In this document: piece by piece, positions 1 to 7,180 of the stretch | How the letters are laid out: each line of letters opens with the position of its first letter | How positions within the stretch are numbered: the first letter of the stretch is position 1 | Assembly (NCBI GenBank): GCA_023265355.1 | Contig: JAHFTZ010000043.1 | Span: 1-8,873, forward strand | Origin: Terriglobus sp. | Lineage (GTDB): Bacteria; Acidobacteriota; Terriglobia; Terriglobales; Acidobacteriaceae | Reading direction: 5' to 3' | DNA: 8,873 bases | Translations under genes and position numbers: made by a program | The notes under the pieces: model-generated | The model's input: the letters and a program-made list of their open reading frames with translations, nothing else | What the model was told of the DNA's origin: nothing | The model's database searches: none

Positions 1-1108
1 CCTTGCCGACCGTTCCGGCGATGATCTGCTGGAAGTCCATCTTCACGCCTTCGTTGAAGAAGTGCTTGGGCAGGTTGGAGCAGTGGAAGCAGACGGCCTT
101 GTCCGGGTTGTTGCCGTAGTTGTTGTTCCAGTCGAGGAGGGCGGAGGGCGTTTCGCTGGCGAGCGTGAGGGCGTACATGGAGAGCGTTCCCATGGTGTCG
201 ACCTCGCAGGCGGAGGGGAGGAGCTTCTCGCTCATCATGCTCATGATGGTGCAGGGAACGATGCCGAAGAACTCTTCCATAGAGGTCCAGCACTGGACGG
301 AGGAGATGGTGAGGTCGTTGGACTTCATCCAGCCGTCGATGACGACGCCGAGTTTGGACATCTTGAGCAGGGCAGCTTCGGGCGTGTTGTTGGTGGGGAG
401 GTAGCTCTTGATGGCGTTGAGCTTCTGTTGCACGAAGTCGTCGGTGTCCGGGAGGTTGGCGATGCGGCCGAAGATCTCGGAGAGGTCGAGGGTGTCCACG
501 GTGATGCCGGATTGTTCGAGAAGCTTTTCCGAGTAGCGGACGGTGTTGAAGGCTGCCGGACGAGCGCCGATGGCGCCTAGGCGAAGGTTGCGGAAGCCGC
601 GGACGACGCGACAGGTTGCCGCGAACTCCTGCAGGTCTTTGGCGAACTCGGCGGAGTCGGGGGCTTCTGTGTGCAGGGTGGTGAGAGAGAACTTTTCGCC
701 GTACTGGCGGAGGTTATTGGCGATGGACATCTTGCCGCAGAAGCTGTCGCGGCGGTAGGCGATGGACATTTTGCCGGTGTCGTCGGGCGTGGCCTGGATG
801 AGGATGGGGACTTTGAGGTTGGAGAGGCGGATGGCGTCGGCCAGGCCGCGCTCTTCGCCGAAGTTGGGAAGGGTGATGATGATGCCGTCGATGTCTTTGG
901 CGTTCTTCTGGAAGAGGGCGGCGCAGCGCTTGGCCTCTTCGTAGGTCTCGACCGCGCCGAAGGAGGTCTCTTCGGGTGTGACGCAGATGGCCTTGTGGCC
1001 GGCGCGTTCGATGGCGGCGATCATCTCGGTGCGACCGGTGGCGGCGAGGTGGGAGGGGAAGAAGCCGCGGTTTCCGACGATGAGGCCGAAGGTCATTTGC
1101 TGGGGCAT
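1..1108 (-). CDS. L-fucose/L-arabinose isomerase-family protein, C-terminus outside the window
   Basis: This is a cytoplasmic protein of the L-fucose isomerase-related group, whose members interconvert aldoses and ketoses with a divalent metal. The frame is open from an ATG at 1108 to the window edge: 369 codons are visible and roughly 100 more are expected, since relatives have about 460-480 residues. The N-terminus (LIVGNRGFFPS, residues 9-19) begins a Rossmann-like half. The stretch RRDSFCGK (119-126) followed by NNLRQYG (131-137) is typical of this group. E278/E279 (SMEEFFG) and D304 (CEVDTMG) are the likely metal ligands; their 25-26 residue spacing resembles E337/D361 of E. coli FucI. 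The third ligand, a C-terminal His, would lie outside the window. A good ribosome site (AAAGGA, 1117-1122) supports the start. No signal peptide is seen. The exact substrate is unknown; the family call is firm, while 'isomerase' as actual activity is inference. Confidence 0.85.
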   Translation of the reverse strand, partial: MPQQMTFGLIVGNRGFFPSHLAATGRTEMIAAIERAGHKAICVTPEETSFGAVETYEEAKRCAALFQKNAKDIDGIIITLPNFGEERGLADAIRLSNLKVPILIQATPDDTGKMSIAYRRDSFCGKMSIANNLRQYGEKFSLTTLHTEAPDSAEFAKDLQEFAATCRVVRGFRNLRLGAIGARPAAFNTVRYSEKLLEQSGITVDTLDLSEIFGRIANLPDTDDFVQQKLNAIKSYLPTNNTPEAALLKMSKLGVVIDGWMKSNDLTISSVQCWTSMEEFFGIVPCTIMSMMSEKLLPSACEVDTMGTLSMYALTLASETPSALLDWNNNYGNNPDKAVCFHCSNLPKHFFNEGVKMDFQQIIAGTVGK

Positions 1109-1195
1109 GTGTTGTTTCCTTTTGCTGTGGTCTGGCTCGCGTGGATGAAGTCTGGTTGAGGGCTGCTCGTTCATCCGGTGGATTTTGCGGAGGGT

Positions 1196-1232
1196 AAAAA
1201 GCAGATCTCTCCGCTTCGGTCGAGATGACGAA
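1196..1232. repeat. Hairpin repeat R, copy 1 (possible terminator on the minus strand)
   Basis: This copy matches 7258-7293 at all but two positions. It contains the inverted repeat ATCTC (1205-1209) / GAGAT (1222-1226) around an inner CCG-CTT-CGG. The two differences from the other copy, T1208 and A1223, are base-paired with each other, so the fold is kept. Read on the minus strand, the stem is followed by CTGC and then five T, and it begins 24 nt behind the stop of the small membrane-protein gene. It could therefore work as a weak Rho-independent terminator, although the stem is short and the T run is four bases away. It occupies the 142-nt gap before the isomerase-like gene. Confidence 0.7.
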
Positions 1233-1250
1233 GTGGGAGGGTGAGAAAGC

Positions 1251-1529
1251 CTAGACTTTGCCGGGGCGGAAGCGGATGGCGTAGAAGGCTCCGAAGAGAG
1301 TCATGCCGATGCCCCACCAGAGGGTGACGTGGAGCTCCGGGAGGACGACGTTCGGTGGATGCGAGAGCTGATAGATGCCCACGGGGATGAGGACGAGGCC
1401 GTAGACGAGGCAGAGCGCGCCGACGAAGAACCAGATGCTGAGCTGCATCTTCCGGGGGGCGTCGGGCGCGGCTGCGGCTGCCGAAGAGGTTCCGGGGTGG
1501 CTGTGGAGGTGTTCTGTTGGACCGGACAT
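1251..1529 (-). CDS. Small two-helix membrane protein downstream of the symporter
   Basis: This 92-residue protein belongs to no family I can name. The N-terminal ~28 residues are soluble and contain His residues (HLHSHPG, 7-13) and an alanine run (17-21). Two membrane segments follow, at about 30-53 and 66-86, with the short loop SHPPNVVLPE between them; the protein ends in basic residues (RFRPGKV). AAGGGA about 9 nt before the ATG supports the start. The gene begins only 20 nt behind the symporter stop, so the two are almost certainly co-transcribed. Small two-helix proteins accompany SSS symporters elsewhere (for example YjcH beside ActP in E. coli), so an accessory or assembly role for the symporter is plausible but inferred from position alone. 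Confidence 0.75.
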   Translation of the reverse strand: MSGPTEHLHSHPGTSSAAAAAPDAPRKMQLSIWFFVGALCLVYGLVLIPVGIYQLSHPPNVVLPELHVTLWWGIGMTLFGAFYAIRFRPGKV

Positions 1530-1549
1530 GGCTACGTTTCCCTTTTTGT

Positions 1550-3271
1550 CTACCAGAAGAGCAGGTTGAGGATGAAGAAGAGGGTGGCGACGACGATGGC
1601 CCAGAAGATGGGTTTCTGCCAGAGCTGGGTGGCTCCGTCATCCGGGATCACGGTGGAGCCGTAGACGAGGCCGGTGAGTTCAGCTTCCGTCTTCGGCTTG
1701 GTCATGTAGCTGACGACGACCGTTACGAGCACGCAGACGAGCCAGCTCCAGAGGGCGCGGTAGAGGTTCTCGGCCATCGGTTTAGCATCGGGCGAGAGTG
1801 CGATGTAGCGGAGGGCGCTGGCGTCCTGCTGCACCCAGATCCACATGGCAACGGACGAGATGGTTCCCGCCAGAAGTCCCCAGAAGCCGCCTTCCTTCGT
1901 GGCGCGCTTCCAGAGCATGCCGAGGATGACGGTGCCGAAGAGCGGAGCGATGAAGAAGGAGAAGAGGGCCTGCACGTAATCCATGATGGAGGCGGCGCGC
2001 ATGACGAGGTAGGCGGTGGCGATGGAGAGCAGCATGCCCACGACGGTGGAGGCGCGGCCCATGAAGACGTAGTGCTTATCGCTGGCGGCTTTCTTGATGT
2101 ACGCGCCGTAGAGATCGTAGGTCCAGACGGTGGAGAAGGCGCTGATGTTGCCCGCCATGCCGCTCATGAAACCGGCGACGAGGGCGGTGATGCCGAGGCC
2201 GAGAAGGCCGGGGCCGCAGTAACGGACGAGCATGAGCGGAAGCACTTCGTTGTAGCTGTGCTGTCCGGTGGCGGCGGCGACGGACTCCGGCACGAGCTTC
2301 ATCAGTGTGCCGTCGGAGTTGCGCAGGACGGCGAGCGCCAGAAGGCCGGGGACGATGACGATGAAGGGAACCGCCATTTTGAAGGCCGCTCCGATGACGG
2401 GAGCCATGCGGGCGGCGCGGAGGTTATTGGCCGAGAGGACGCGCTGGACGACGAGGAAGTCGGTGGTCCAGTAGCCGAAGCTGATGACGAAGCCGAGACC
2501 GAAGACGATGCCGGTCCAGTGGACTCCCATGGGGTTCGAGGTAAAGGAACCGAGGTTCGACCAGAGATGCGTGTAGGTCGTGGTGCCGAGGTTGTGGGCG
2601 ATCTGGGCTTTCAGGTTGGTCCATCCGCCGGCTTCGATCAGGCCGACGATGGGGATGAGCGCGGCTCCTGCCCAGATGAGGACGAACTGGAGGACCTCAT
2701 TAATGATGGCGGAGCGCAGGCCGCCGAGCATGACGTAGAGGCCGACGGTGAAGGCACCGACCCAGATGGAGAAGTTGATGTCCCAGCCGAGAACGACCTT
2801 CATCACCAGCGCCATGGAGTACATGTTGACGCCGGACATGAGCACGGTCATGAAAGCAAAGGAGATGGCGGAGACGGCGCGCGCGCCTTCGCCGAAGCGC
2901 AGCTGCAGGTAGCCGGGGACGGAGTGCGTCTTGGAGATGTAATAGAAGGGCATCATGACGATGCCGAGGAAGAGCATCGCAGGGATGGCGCCGATCCAGT
3001 ACCAGTGCGTGGCCAGGATGCCGTACTGGTAGGCCGCTCCCGCCCAGCCCATGAGTTCGAGCGAGCCGAGATTGGCGGAGACGAAGCTGAGACCGGCGAT
3101 CCAGGCCGTCATCTCTCGGCCTGCGAGGAAGAACTCTTCGCTGGTATTGGCGGAGTCTTTTACATAGAAGCCGATGAAGAGGACGATGGCGAAGTAGAGG
3201 CAGAGGATGGTGATATCGACGGCGGAGAGCGTCGTCAGTTGCCGACTTGAGAAGAGGAAGAGCGCTGGCAT
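1550..3271 (-). CDS. Sodium:solute symporter (SSS/SGLT type)
   Basis: This inner-membrane symporter probably couples Na+ entry to uptake of a sugar or related solute. With the start at 3271 it has 573 residues and 13-14 hydrophobic segments, typical of the family (vSGLT has about 545). TM1 is at about 17-37. The signature GYWTTDFLVVQRVLS (266-280) resembles the TM6-7 region of SGLT proteins. The segment SGMAGNISAFSTVWTYDLY (370-388) matches the TM8 region that carries Na+ ligands. The last helix is 554-573. An upstream ATG at 3436 gives 628 codons, but the added 55 residues have no membrane character and translate hairpin repeat A, so I reject it. The start at 3271 has GAGG close in front. 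The small membrane protein follows 20 nt later, and an exported dehydrogenase lies upstream. The substrate cannot be assigned; sugar is inferred from the SGLT-like motif and the neighbours. Confidence 0.9.
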   Translation of the reverse strand: MPALFLFSSRQLTTLSAVDITILCLYFAIVLFIGFYVKDSANTSEEFFLAGREMTAWIAGLSFVSANLGSLELMGWAGAAYQYGILATHWYWIGAIPAMLFLGIVMMPFYYISKTHSVPGYLQLRFGEGARAVSAISFAFMTVLMSGVNMYSMALVMKVVLGWDINFSIWVGAFTVGLYVMLGGLRSAIINEVLQFVLIWAGAALIPIVGLIEAGGWTNLKAQIAHNLGTTTYTHLWSNLGSFTSNPMGVHWTGIVFGLGFVISFGYWTTDFLVVQRVLSANNLRAARMAPVIGAAFKMAVPFIVIVPGLLALAVLRNSDGTLMKLVPESVAAATGQHSYNEVLPLMLVRYCGPGLLGLGITALVAGFMSGMAGNISAFSTVWTYDLYGAYIKKAASDKHYVFMGRASTVVGMLLSIATAYLVMRAASIMDYVQALFSFFIAPLFGTVILGMLWKRATKEGGFWGLLAGTISSVAMWIWVQQDASALRYIALSPDAKPMAENLYRALWSWLVCVLVTVVVSYMTKPKTEAELTGLVYGSTVIPDDGATQLWQKPIFWAIVVATLFFILNLLFW

Positions 3272-3372
3272 TTGACCTCGGAGATCGTCGGTTGAGTACT
3301 GTGCGGGAAGGATACTAGAGTCGATGTACTTCGCGCGATGGTTATGAGGCACAGAGACGGTCTTTCCCTGTT

Positions 3373-3446
3373 CCGGGTCGCTCTTCGAGCGAGGGATGTG
3401 CTTTGCGCAGGAACCCATGTCCCAGAATCGGGACATGGGGCACCCT
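3373..3446. repeat. Double-hairpin intergenic element, copy A
   Basis: This element lies between the dehydrogenase stop and the symporter start. Its first hairpin is TCGCTC (3378-3383) / GAGCGA (3387-3392) with a 3-nt loop. Its second is a perfect 10-bp stem, CCCATGTCCC (3414-3423) / GGGACATGGG (3430-3439), with a 6-nt loop, and it ends in GCACCC. The first half matches copy C (7190-7216) and the second half matches copy B (6181-6212). The strong stem is 28 nt behind the dehydrogenase stop codon, but no T run follows on the minus strand, so it is not a standard Rho-independent terminator. It could shape the 3' end of the dehydrogenase message or the leader of the symporter message. Confidence 0.8.
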
Positions 3447-3467
3447 GTTTGGATCCCTTAGGCGTGA

Positions 3468-5582
3468 CTACGGCAGGGCGAAGGTGACGAGGGTGCCGCC
3501 GAGGGGGTGGGTGGGGTCTTTGCCGCCGCCGGTGGCGATGACGACGTACTGTTTGCCGTCGATGGCGTAGGTGGCCGGGGTGGCCAGGCCGCCGAAGGGG
3601 AGTTCCGTGTGCCAGAGGAGTTCGCCGGTGCGGGCGTCGTAGGCGTGCATCTGGCGGTCGAAGATGGTGGAGGCGAGGAAGAGCAGGCCGCTGGCGGTGA
3701 GGACCGGGCCGCCGTAGTTCTCCGTTCCGGTGGTGGGGATGCCCTTGGCGGAGAGTTCGGGGTAGGCACCGAAGGGAATCCTCCAGAGGTATTTGCCAGT
3801 ATTCATGTCGATAGCGTTGAGGGTGCCCCAGGGTGGGGCAGAGGCGGGGTAGCCGTCCTGGTCGACGAAGCGTTTGTAGCCGAGGAAGCGGAAGGGCGTG
3901 GGGACGTTTCCGGTGGAGGCGAGTTCTCTTTCGGTGACTTTCTCTGTCGCTGCGGTGGCGACGATATCGTCTTTGCCCGCGCGGAGGAAGTCGGTGAGGG
4001 AGTGGAGGGCTTCGCCCTGGACGTTGGGGAAGCCGGGCATGCGGCCTTTGCCGTTGTGGACGGTGTCCGCGATCTGCGCCGGTGTGAGGCGGTCGGTGAT
4101 GCCGACGAGCGAGGGGAAGGCGGGTGGTGAGCCTTTGCGGTCGGCGGCGTGGCACATGGCGCACTGGCTGTTGTAGATGGCGGCTCCGGCGCTGCTCTGC
4201 GGCTTGTTCGCGGTGAGGCCGGTGATGTAGGGGATGTCGTTGGCGTTGACGTAGAGGATGCCGGAGCGTGGATCGACGGCGGCTCCGCCCCACTCCGCAC
4301 CGCCGTCCATGCCGGGGGTGACGGCGGTGATGCGGTCGACGGAGAGTGGAACGAACTGGCCTTCGCTGCGCAGGGTTTTGAACTGTTCCAGAGCGTTGGC
4401 GTGGGCTTCGGGGGAGCGCGTCGTGAGGGTGTCCGCAGTGAGGGTCTGGCGTGCCAGAGGTTCGGGGAGGAGCGAATGTGGCTGCGTGGGTGAAGACTTT
4501 TCGCCGGGGACGGTGGAGGGCAGGACCTTCCTCTCCTCGATAGGGAAGAGCGGCGTGCCGGTGACGCGGTCGAAGAGATAGATGTATCCCTGCTTGGTGA
4601 GTTGGGCGACGGCGTCGACGGGTTTGCCGTTGTGTTTGACCGTGAGGAGGACGGGCGGCGCGGGGAAGTCGCGGTCCCAGAGGTCGTGGTGGATGCCCTG
4701 GAAGTGCCAGAGGCGTTTGCCGGTAGAGGCGTCGAGGGCGAGGAGGGTGTCGGCGAAGAGGTTGTCGCCGAGGCGGTCGCCGCCGTAAAAGTCGTCGACG
4801 GCGGAGCCGGTGGGGATGTAGACGATGCCCCGGGGCTGGTCGACGACCATGCCGGTCCAGGCGTTGGCGGCGCCTGCGTGCTCCCATGCACCGGCGGGCC
4901 ATGTGTCGTAGCCGAACTCGCCGGGATGCGGGATGGTGTGGAAGGTCCAGCGGAGTTTGCCGGTGTGGACGTCGTAGGCGCGGATGTCTCCGCGCGGTGC
5001 GGGGTGGGTCTCGGGAGCGCGGAAGCCGAGGATGATGAGGTCTTTATAGACGACGCCCGGGCTGGTGAGAGCGACGGTCGCCTTTGCTGGATCAGTATCG
5101 AGGTCTTCGCGGAGATCGATGTGGCCCTGCCTGCCGAAGGTCTCGACGGGCTTGCCAGTTTTGGCATCGAGCTCGTAGAGGAAGCTCATGATGCCGACGA
5201 GGATCTTTCCTTCAGGCAGATATGTGAGGCCGCGGATGGGCTGCCGGCTTTTGGTCTCGGGGTCGAAGCGCCACTGCTGTTTACCCGTCGCACCGTCGAG
5301 CGCGAGGATGCTGCCGGTGGGCGTGGCGATGTAAAGCGTGCGGCCAATGATGAGGGGCGAGGACTCCCAGATGCCCTGATCGCCGGTGTCGAAGGTCCAG
5401 GCCTGCTTGAGGGTTTTTACGTTGGTGCGGTTGATCTGGGTGAGCGGGGAGAAGTGATCGCCGGTGGGGCGACCGTTGTAGATGGGCCAGTCCTGGTTTT
5501 TCCGGGTTTGCTGGGCGGGGAGGATGGGGGTGAGGCAGAGCAGAGCTATGGCGGCGATGCGTTTGTGCAGGTCCAGAGACAT
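3468..5582 (-). CDS. Exported PQQ-dependent dehydrogenase with internal cytochrome c domain
   Basis: This is a periplasmic quinoprotein of the glucose dehydrogenase-like beta-propeller group, 704 residues long, which should oxidise a sugar or alcohol and pass electrons to its own haem. Residues 1-23 form a Sec-type signal peptide, with cleavage likely after LPA. Propeller repeats start at WPIYNG (32-37) and continue through GRTLYIATPTGSILALDGATG (80-100). HHDLWDRDFPAPP (298-310) and LTKQGYIYLFDRVTG (328-342) match conserved PQQ-site stretches of glucose dehydrogenases, with K330 in the place of the PQQ-contacting Lys. A cytochrome c domain occupies about 464-538: haem-binding CAMCH at 474-478 and probable axial Met515 in GRMPGF. 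Further propeller sequence (about 562-704) follows, so the haem domain is inside the propeller sequence. AGAGGG (5591-5596) supports the start. No PQQ synthesis genes are in view. The substrate is unknown. Confidence 0.9.
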   Translation of the reverse strand: MSLDLHKRIAAIALLCLTPILPAQQTRKNQDWPIYNGRPTGDHFSPLTQINRTNVKTLKQAWTFDTGDQGIWESSPLIIGRTLYIATPTGSILALDGATGKQQWRFDPETKSRQPIRGLTYLPEGKILVGIMSFLYELDAKTGKPVETFGRQGHIDLREDLDTDPAKATVALTSPGVVYKDLIILGFRAPETHPAPRGDIRAYDVHTGKLRWTFHTIPHPGEFGYDTWPAGAWEHAGAANAWTGMVVDQPRGIVYIPTGSAVDDFYGGDRLGDNLFADTLLALDASTGKRLWHFQGIHHDLWDRDFPAPPVLLTVKHNGKPVDAVAQLTKQGYIYLFDRVTGTPLFPIEERKVLPSTVPGEKSSPTQPHSLLPEPLARQTLTADTLTTRSPEAHANALEQFKTLRSEGQFVPLSVDRITAVTPGMDGGAEWGGAAVDPRSGILYVNANDIPYITGLTANKPQSSAGAAIYNSQCAMCHAADRKGSPPAFPSLVGITDRLTPAQIADTVHNGKGRMPGFPNVQGEALHSLTDFLRAGKDDIVATAATEKVTERELASTGNVPTPFRFLGYKRFVDQDGYPASAPPWGTLNAIDMNTGKYLWRIPFGAYPELSAKGIPTTGTENYGGPVLTASGLLFLASTIFDRQMHAYDARTGELLWHTELPFGGLATPATYAIDGKQYVVIATGGGKDPTHPLGGTLVTFALP

Positions 5583-5707
5583 TCCTGATGCCCTCTTGAA
5601 TTCGAATTGATGTCAGACGAAATGTCGGTGTAGCCTTACACGAGCTGTCTTCCGGCCCCGCCATGAGTTTGCAGAGGCAACAGCCACATCCCATTCGTAA
5701 GAAATAC

Positions 5708-6070
5708 TCATCCCTTCTCAATCTGGAACCAATCCACGAGCTTTATAGCTCCGTAGACAGCAGCGTAGTCTGCGAGTCCTATTGGGAGAAGCATGATGCC
5801 GGGGAATCTCGCGTGAGACCAAGGTAAAAAGATAATGGCCCCCGCTTGAACGAAAAATATAGCTGCAAGTGTCAGCCAAAACCAAGCATAGTGCCGTCGG
5901 TCCCAACAGGCTCTAGCCGCCGTAAATCCCCCGACCGCGCAAACGAGGACAGCCCCTCCTTTTCCGGGTTGGTTCGTGACAATAAAGAAAAACGCTATAA
6001 AGGAAACAACAGCACTTACCGCTATCTGCAGTAGGTCAGAAACTGCGCCTTCTTTTCCCCTAGCTCTCAT
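5708..6070 (-). CDS. Unrecognised four-helix membrane protein
   Basis: This 120-residue protein belongs to no family I recognise. Four hydrophobic segments are visible at about 12-32, 37-54, 61-83 and 88-112, with a basic N-terminus (MRARGK) and the short charged link CWDRRHYAWFW (55-65) between helices 2 and 3. By hand count its DNA is about 51% G+C, well below its neighbours, and its codon use is less biased towards G/C in third positions, which suggests later acquisition. The ATG at 6070 lacks a clear ribosome site; AGGGGAAAAGAAGG just inside the frame looks like one but no good start codon follows it. The gene is separated from the genes on both sides by 125 and 171 nt, so it may be its own transcript. 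That it is a real gene is likely but not certain. Confidence 0.65.
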   Translation of the reverse strand: MRARGKEGAVSDLLQIAVSAVVSFIAFFFIVTNQPGKGGAVLVCAVGGFTAARACWDRRHYAWFWLTLAAIFFVQAGAIIFLPWSHARFPGIMLLPIGLADYAAVYGAIKLVDWFQIEKG

Positions 6071-6154
6071 AGGTATTTATCTTACGAGTCGACTTTGAAA
6101 CTTGTGCCTATGATTTCAGTGCTCCATTAGACACCCTTGCGGGAGTGAAAGCTT

Positions 6155-6213
6155 GTGCGCAGAAGCGCTTCGCGCGAATACCCATGTCCCAAAAGCGGGA
6201 CATGGGGCACCCG
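6155..6213. repeat. Double-hairpin intergenic element, copy B
   Basis: The second stem is the same as in copy A: CCCATGTCCC (6181-6190) / GGGACATGGG (6197-6206) with a different 6-nt loop (AAAAGC rather than AGAATC), followed by GCACCC. The 5' half differs from copies A and C: the TCGCTC/GAGCGA hairpin is missing, and the palindrome GAAGCGCTTC (6162-6171) stands in its place. The strong stem lies 35 nt behind the stop of the TIM-barrel gene on the minus strand. No T run follows. The change in loop with an unchanged stem argues that the folded form matters. Confidence 0.75.
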
Positions 6214-6241
6214 GGTTTGGGGTCTTTCCGGGTATGGTTTG

Positions 6242-7102
6242 CTACGCATTGGCGATGGCGCGTTGGGCTTCTTCGCGGGCGGTGCGGAGGCTGGTGAGGG
6301 GGTCGCCGGTGGGATAGAACTCCATGGCGATGAAGCCCTTGTACTTCAGTTCGGCGATCTTGCGATAGGCGGCTTCGTAGCGGATTTCGCCGGTGCTGGG
6401 TTCGTGGCGGCCGGGGACGCTGGCGATGTGGAAGAGGGCGATCTGGTCGATGTTCTTTTCGATCTTTTCGATGAGGTTTCCGCCCTGTCGCTGCTCATGG
6501 TAGAGGTCGTAGAGGATGCGGACGTGGGGGTTGTTGATGGCGCGGGAGATCTCTGCGGCTTCGGTGACGGAGGTGAGATAGCTGGTGGGGTTTTCGAGGA
6601 GGTCGATGGGTTCGAGGACGATCTGTTTGTCGGCCTTGGCGGCGAGGTCGGCGACGGGTTTGAGGGTCTCGATGCAGGCCTCGTGAGTGGAGGCGGCGGT
6701 GCGCTTGCCGGAGGTGAGGATGATCTGCGGGCAGTCGAGGCGCTTGGCGGCTTCGAGGGCGATGGCGAGGTCGGCGAGCAGCTGATCTTTGGTGGCGGGG
6801 TCGGCGAAGCCGCGCACGCCAGCGGTGGAGTCGATGGTGAGGTTGAGCGCTTTGGTGCGAGCGGTGATGCGGGTGTAGTCGGCGGGGCTCCACTTCTGCC
6901 ACTCGCCGACGAGCTCTACGCCCTGGTATCCGGCCTGCGCTACGAGTTCGATGGATTTCTCCGTTGGCGAGATCTTGTTGAGCGTCCAGAGCATGACGGA
7001 GAAGCGGATGGCGGCCTGTTGCGCCTGGGCGGTGGCGAACTTTGGCAGAGCGGCGGTTGCGGCGAGGGCGGCCAGGATGCGCGTGAACTCTCTTCGTTGC
7101 AT
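6242..7102 (-). CDS. Tat-exported TIM-barrel sugar isomerase/epimerase-like protein (hydroxypyruvate isomerase family)
   Basis: This protein of 286 residues is of the xylose isomerase-like TIM-barrel superfamily and closest in motif to hydroxypyruvate isomerase (Hyi). It starts with a twin-arginine signal (QRREFTR, 2-8), a hydrophobic stretch (9-20) and cleavage sites near ATA/AQA (23-27), so it should be folded in the cytoplasm and exported. The barrel contains GVELVG (61-66), LEPID with Glu164, YDLYHEQ with Asp199 and His202, then His225 and PGRHEPSTGEIRY (230-242), and AMEFYP with Glu261. These are the usual metal and acid/base positions of the family, so the active site looks intact. The ATG at 7102 has a modest AGCAGG site and a plausible promoter upstream. 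A periplasmic location suits work on a free sugar or keto-sugar next to the periplasmic PQQ enzyme. The substrate is unknown; true hydroxypyruvate isomerase activity is doubtful given the export signal. Confidence 0.88.
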   Translation of the reverse strand: MQRREFTRILAALAATAALPKFATAQAQQAAIRFSVMLWTLNKISPTEKSIELVAQAGYQGVELVGEWQKWSPADYTRITARTKALNLTIDSTAGVRGFADPATKDQLLADLAIALEAAKRLDCPQIILTSGKRTAASTHEACIETLKPVADLAAKADKQIVLEPIDLLENPTSYLTSVTEAAEISRAINNPHVRILYDLYHEQRQGGNLIEKIEKNIDQIALFHIASVPGRHEPSTGEIRYEAAYRKIAELKYKGFIAMEFYPTGDPLTSLRTAREEAQRAIANA

Positions 7103-7130
7103 GGTGCCTGCTTTCCGGTGGATGCGGTCA

Positions 7131-7160
7131 ACGGTAGCGTGTGACGCTGCAGAGGGTCAA
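7131..7160 (-). promoter_or_regulatory. Possible promoter of the TIM-barrel gene
   Basis: On the minus strand, TTGACC (7155-7160) is followed after 18 nt by TACCGT (7131-7136), which keeps the TA...T core of a -10 box. Transcription from it would give a leader of about 20 nt before the ATG at 7102. A second TTGACC lies just downstream at 7125-7130. The match is partial and Acidobacteria promoters are poorly defined, so this is a suggestion. Confidence 0.3.
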
Positions 7161-7180
7161 GGAGCGTTTGGTTTCTGAGG

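Noticed and set aside
1517..3250. Long plus-strand open frame of 577 codons opposite the symporter
   Set aside because: It is very acidic and His/Gly-rich, lacks any family resemblance and lies exactly antisense to a well-supported membrane protein. It is a by-product of GC-rich codon use.
3414..3439. Perfect 10-bp hairpin as a Rho-independent terminator
   Set aside because: No T run follows the stem on either strand, and the same stem recurs in element B, so it fits a repeat family better.
3235..4902. Long minus-strand frame of 555 codons overlapping the dehydrogenase
   Set aside because: Arg/His/Pro-rich out-of-frame translation of the dehydrogenase gene; the real frame has a signal peptide, propeller repeats and a haem motif.
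5627..5642. GTGTA/TACAC inverted repeat upstream of the dehydrogenase as an operator
   Set aside because: Five bases per arm is expected by chance in a window this long, and no second copy was seen.
6155..7144. Plus-strand frame of 329 codons opposite the TIM-barrel gene
   Set aside because: Gly/Val/Asp-rich antisense shadow beginning in repeat B.
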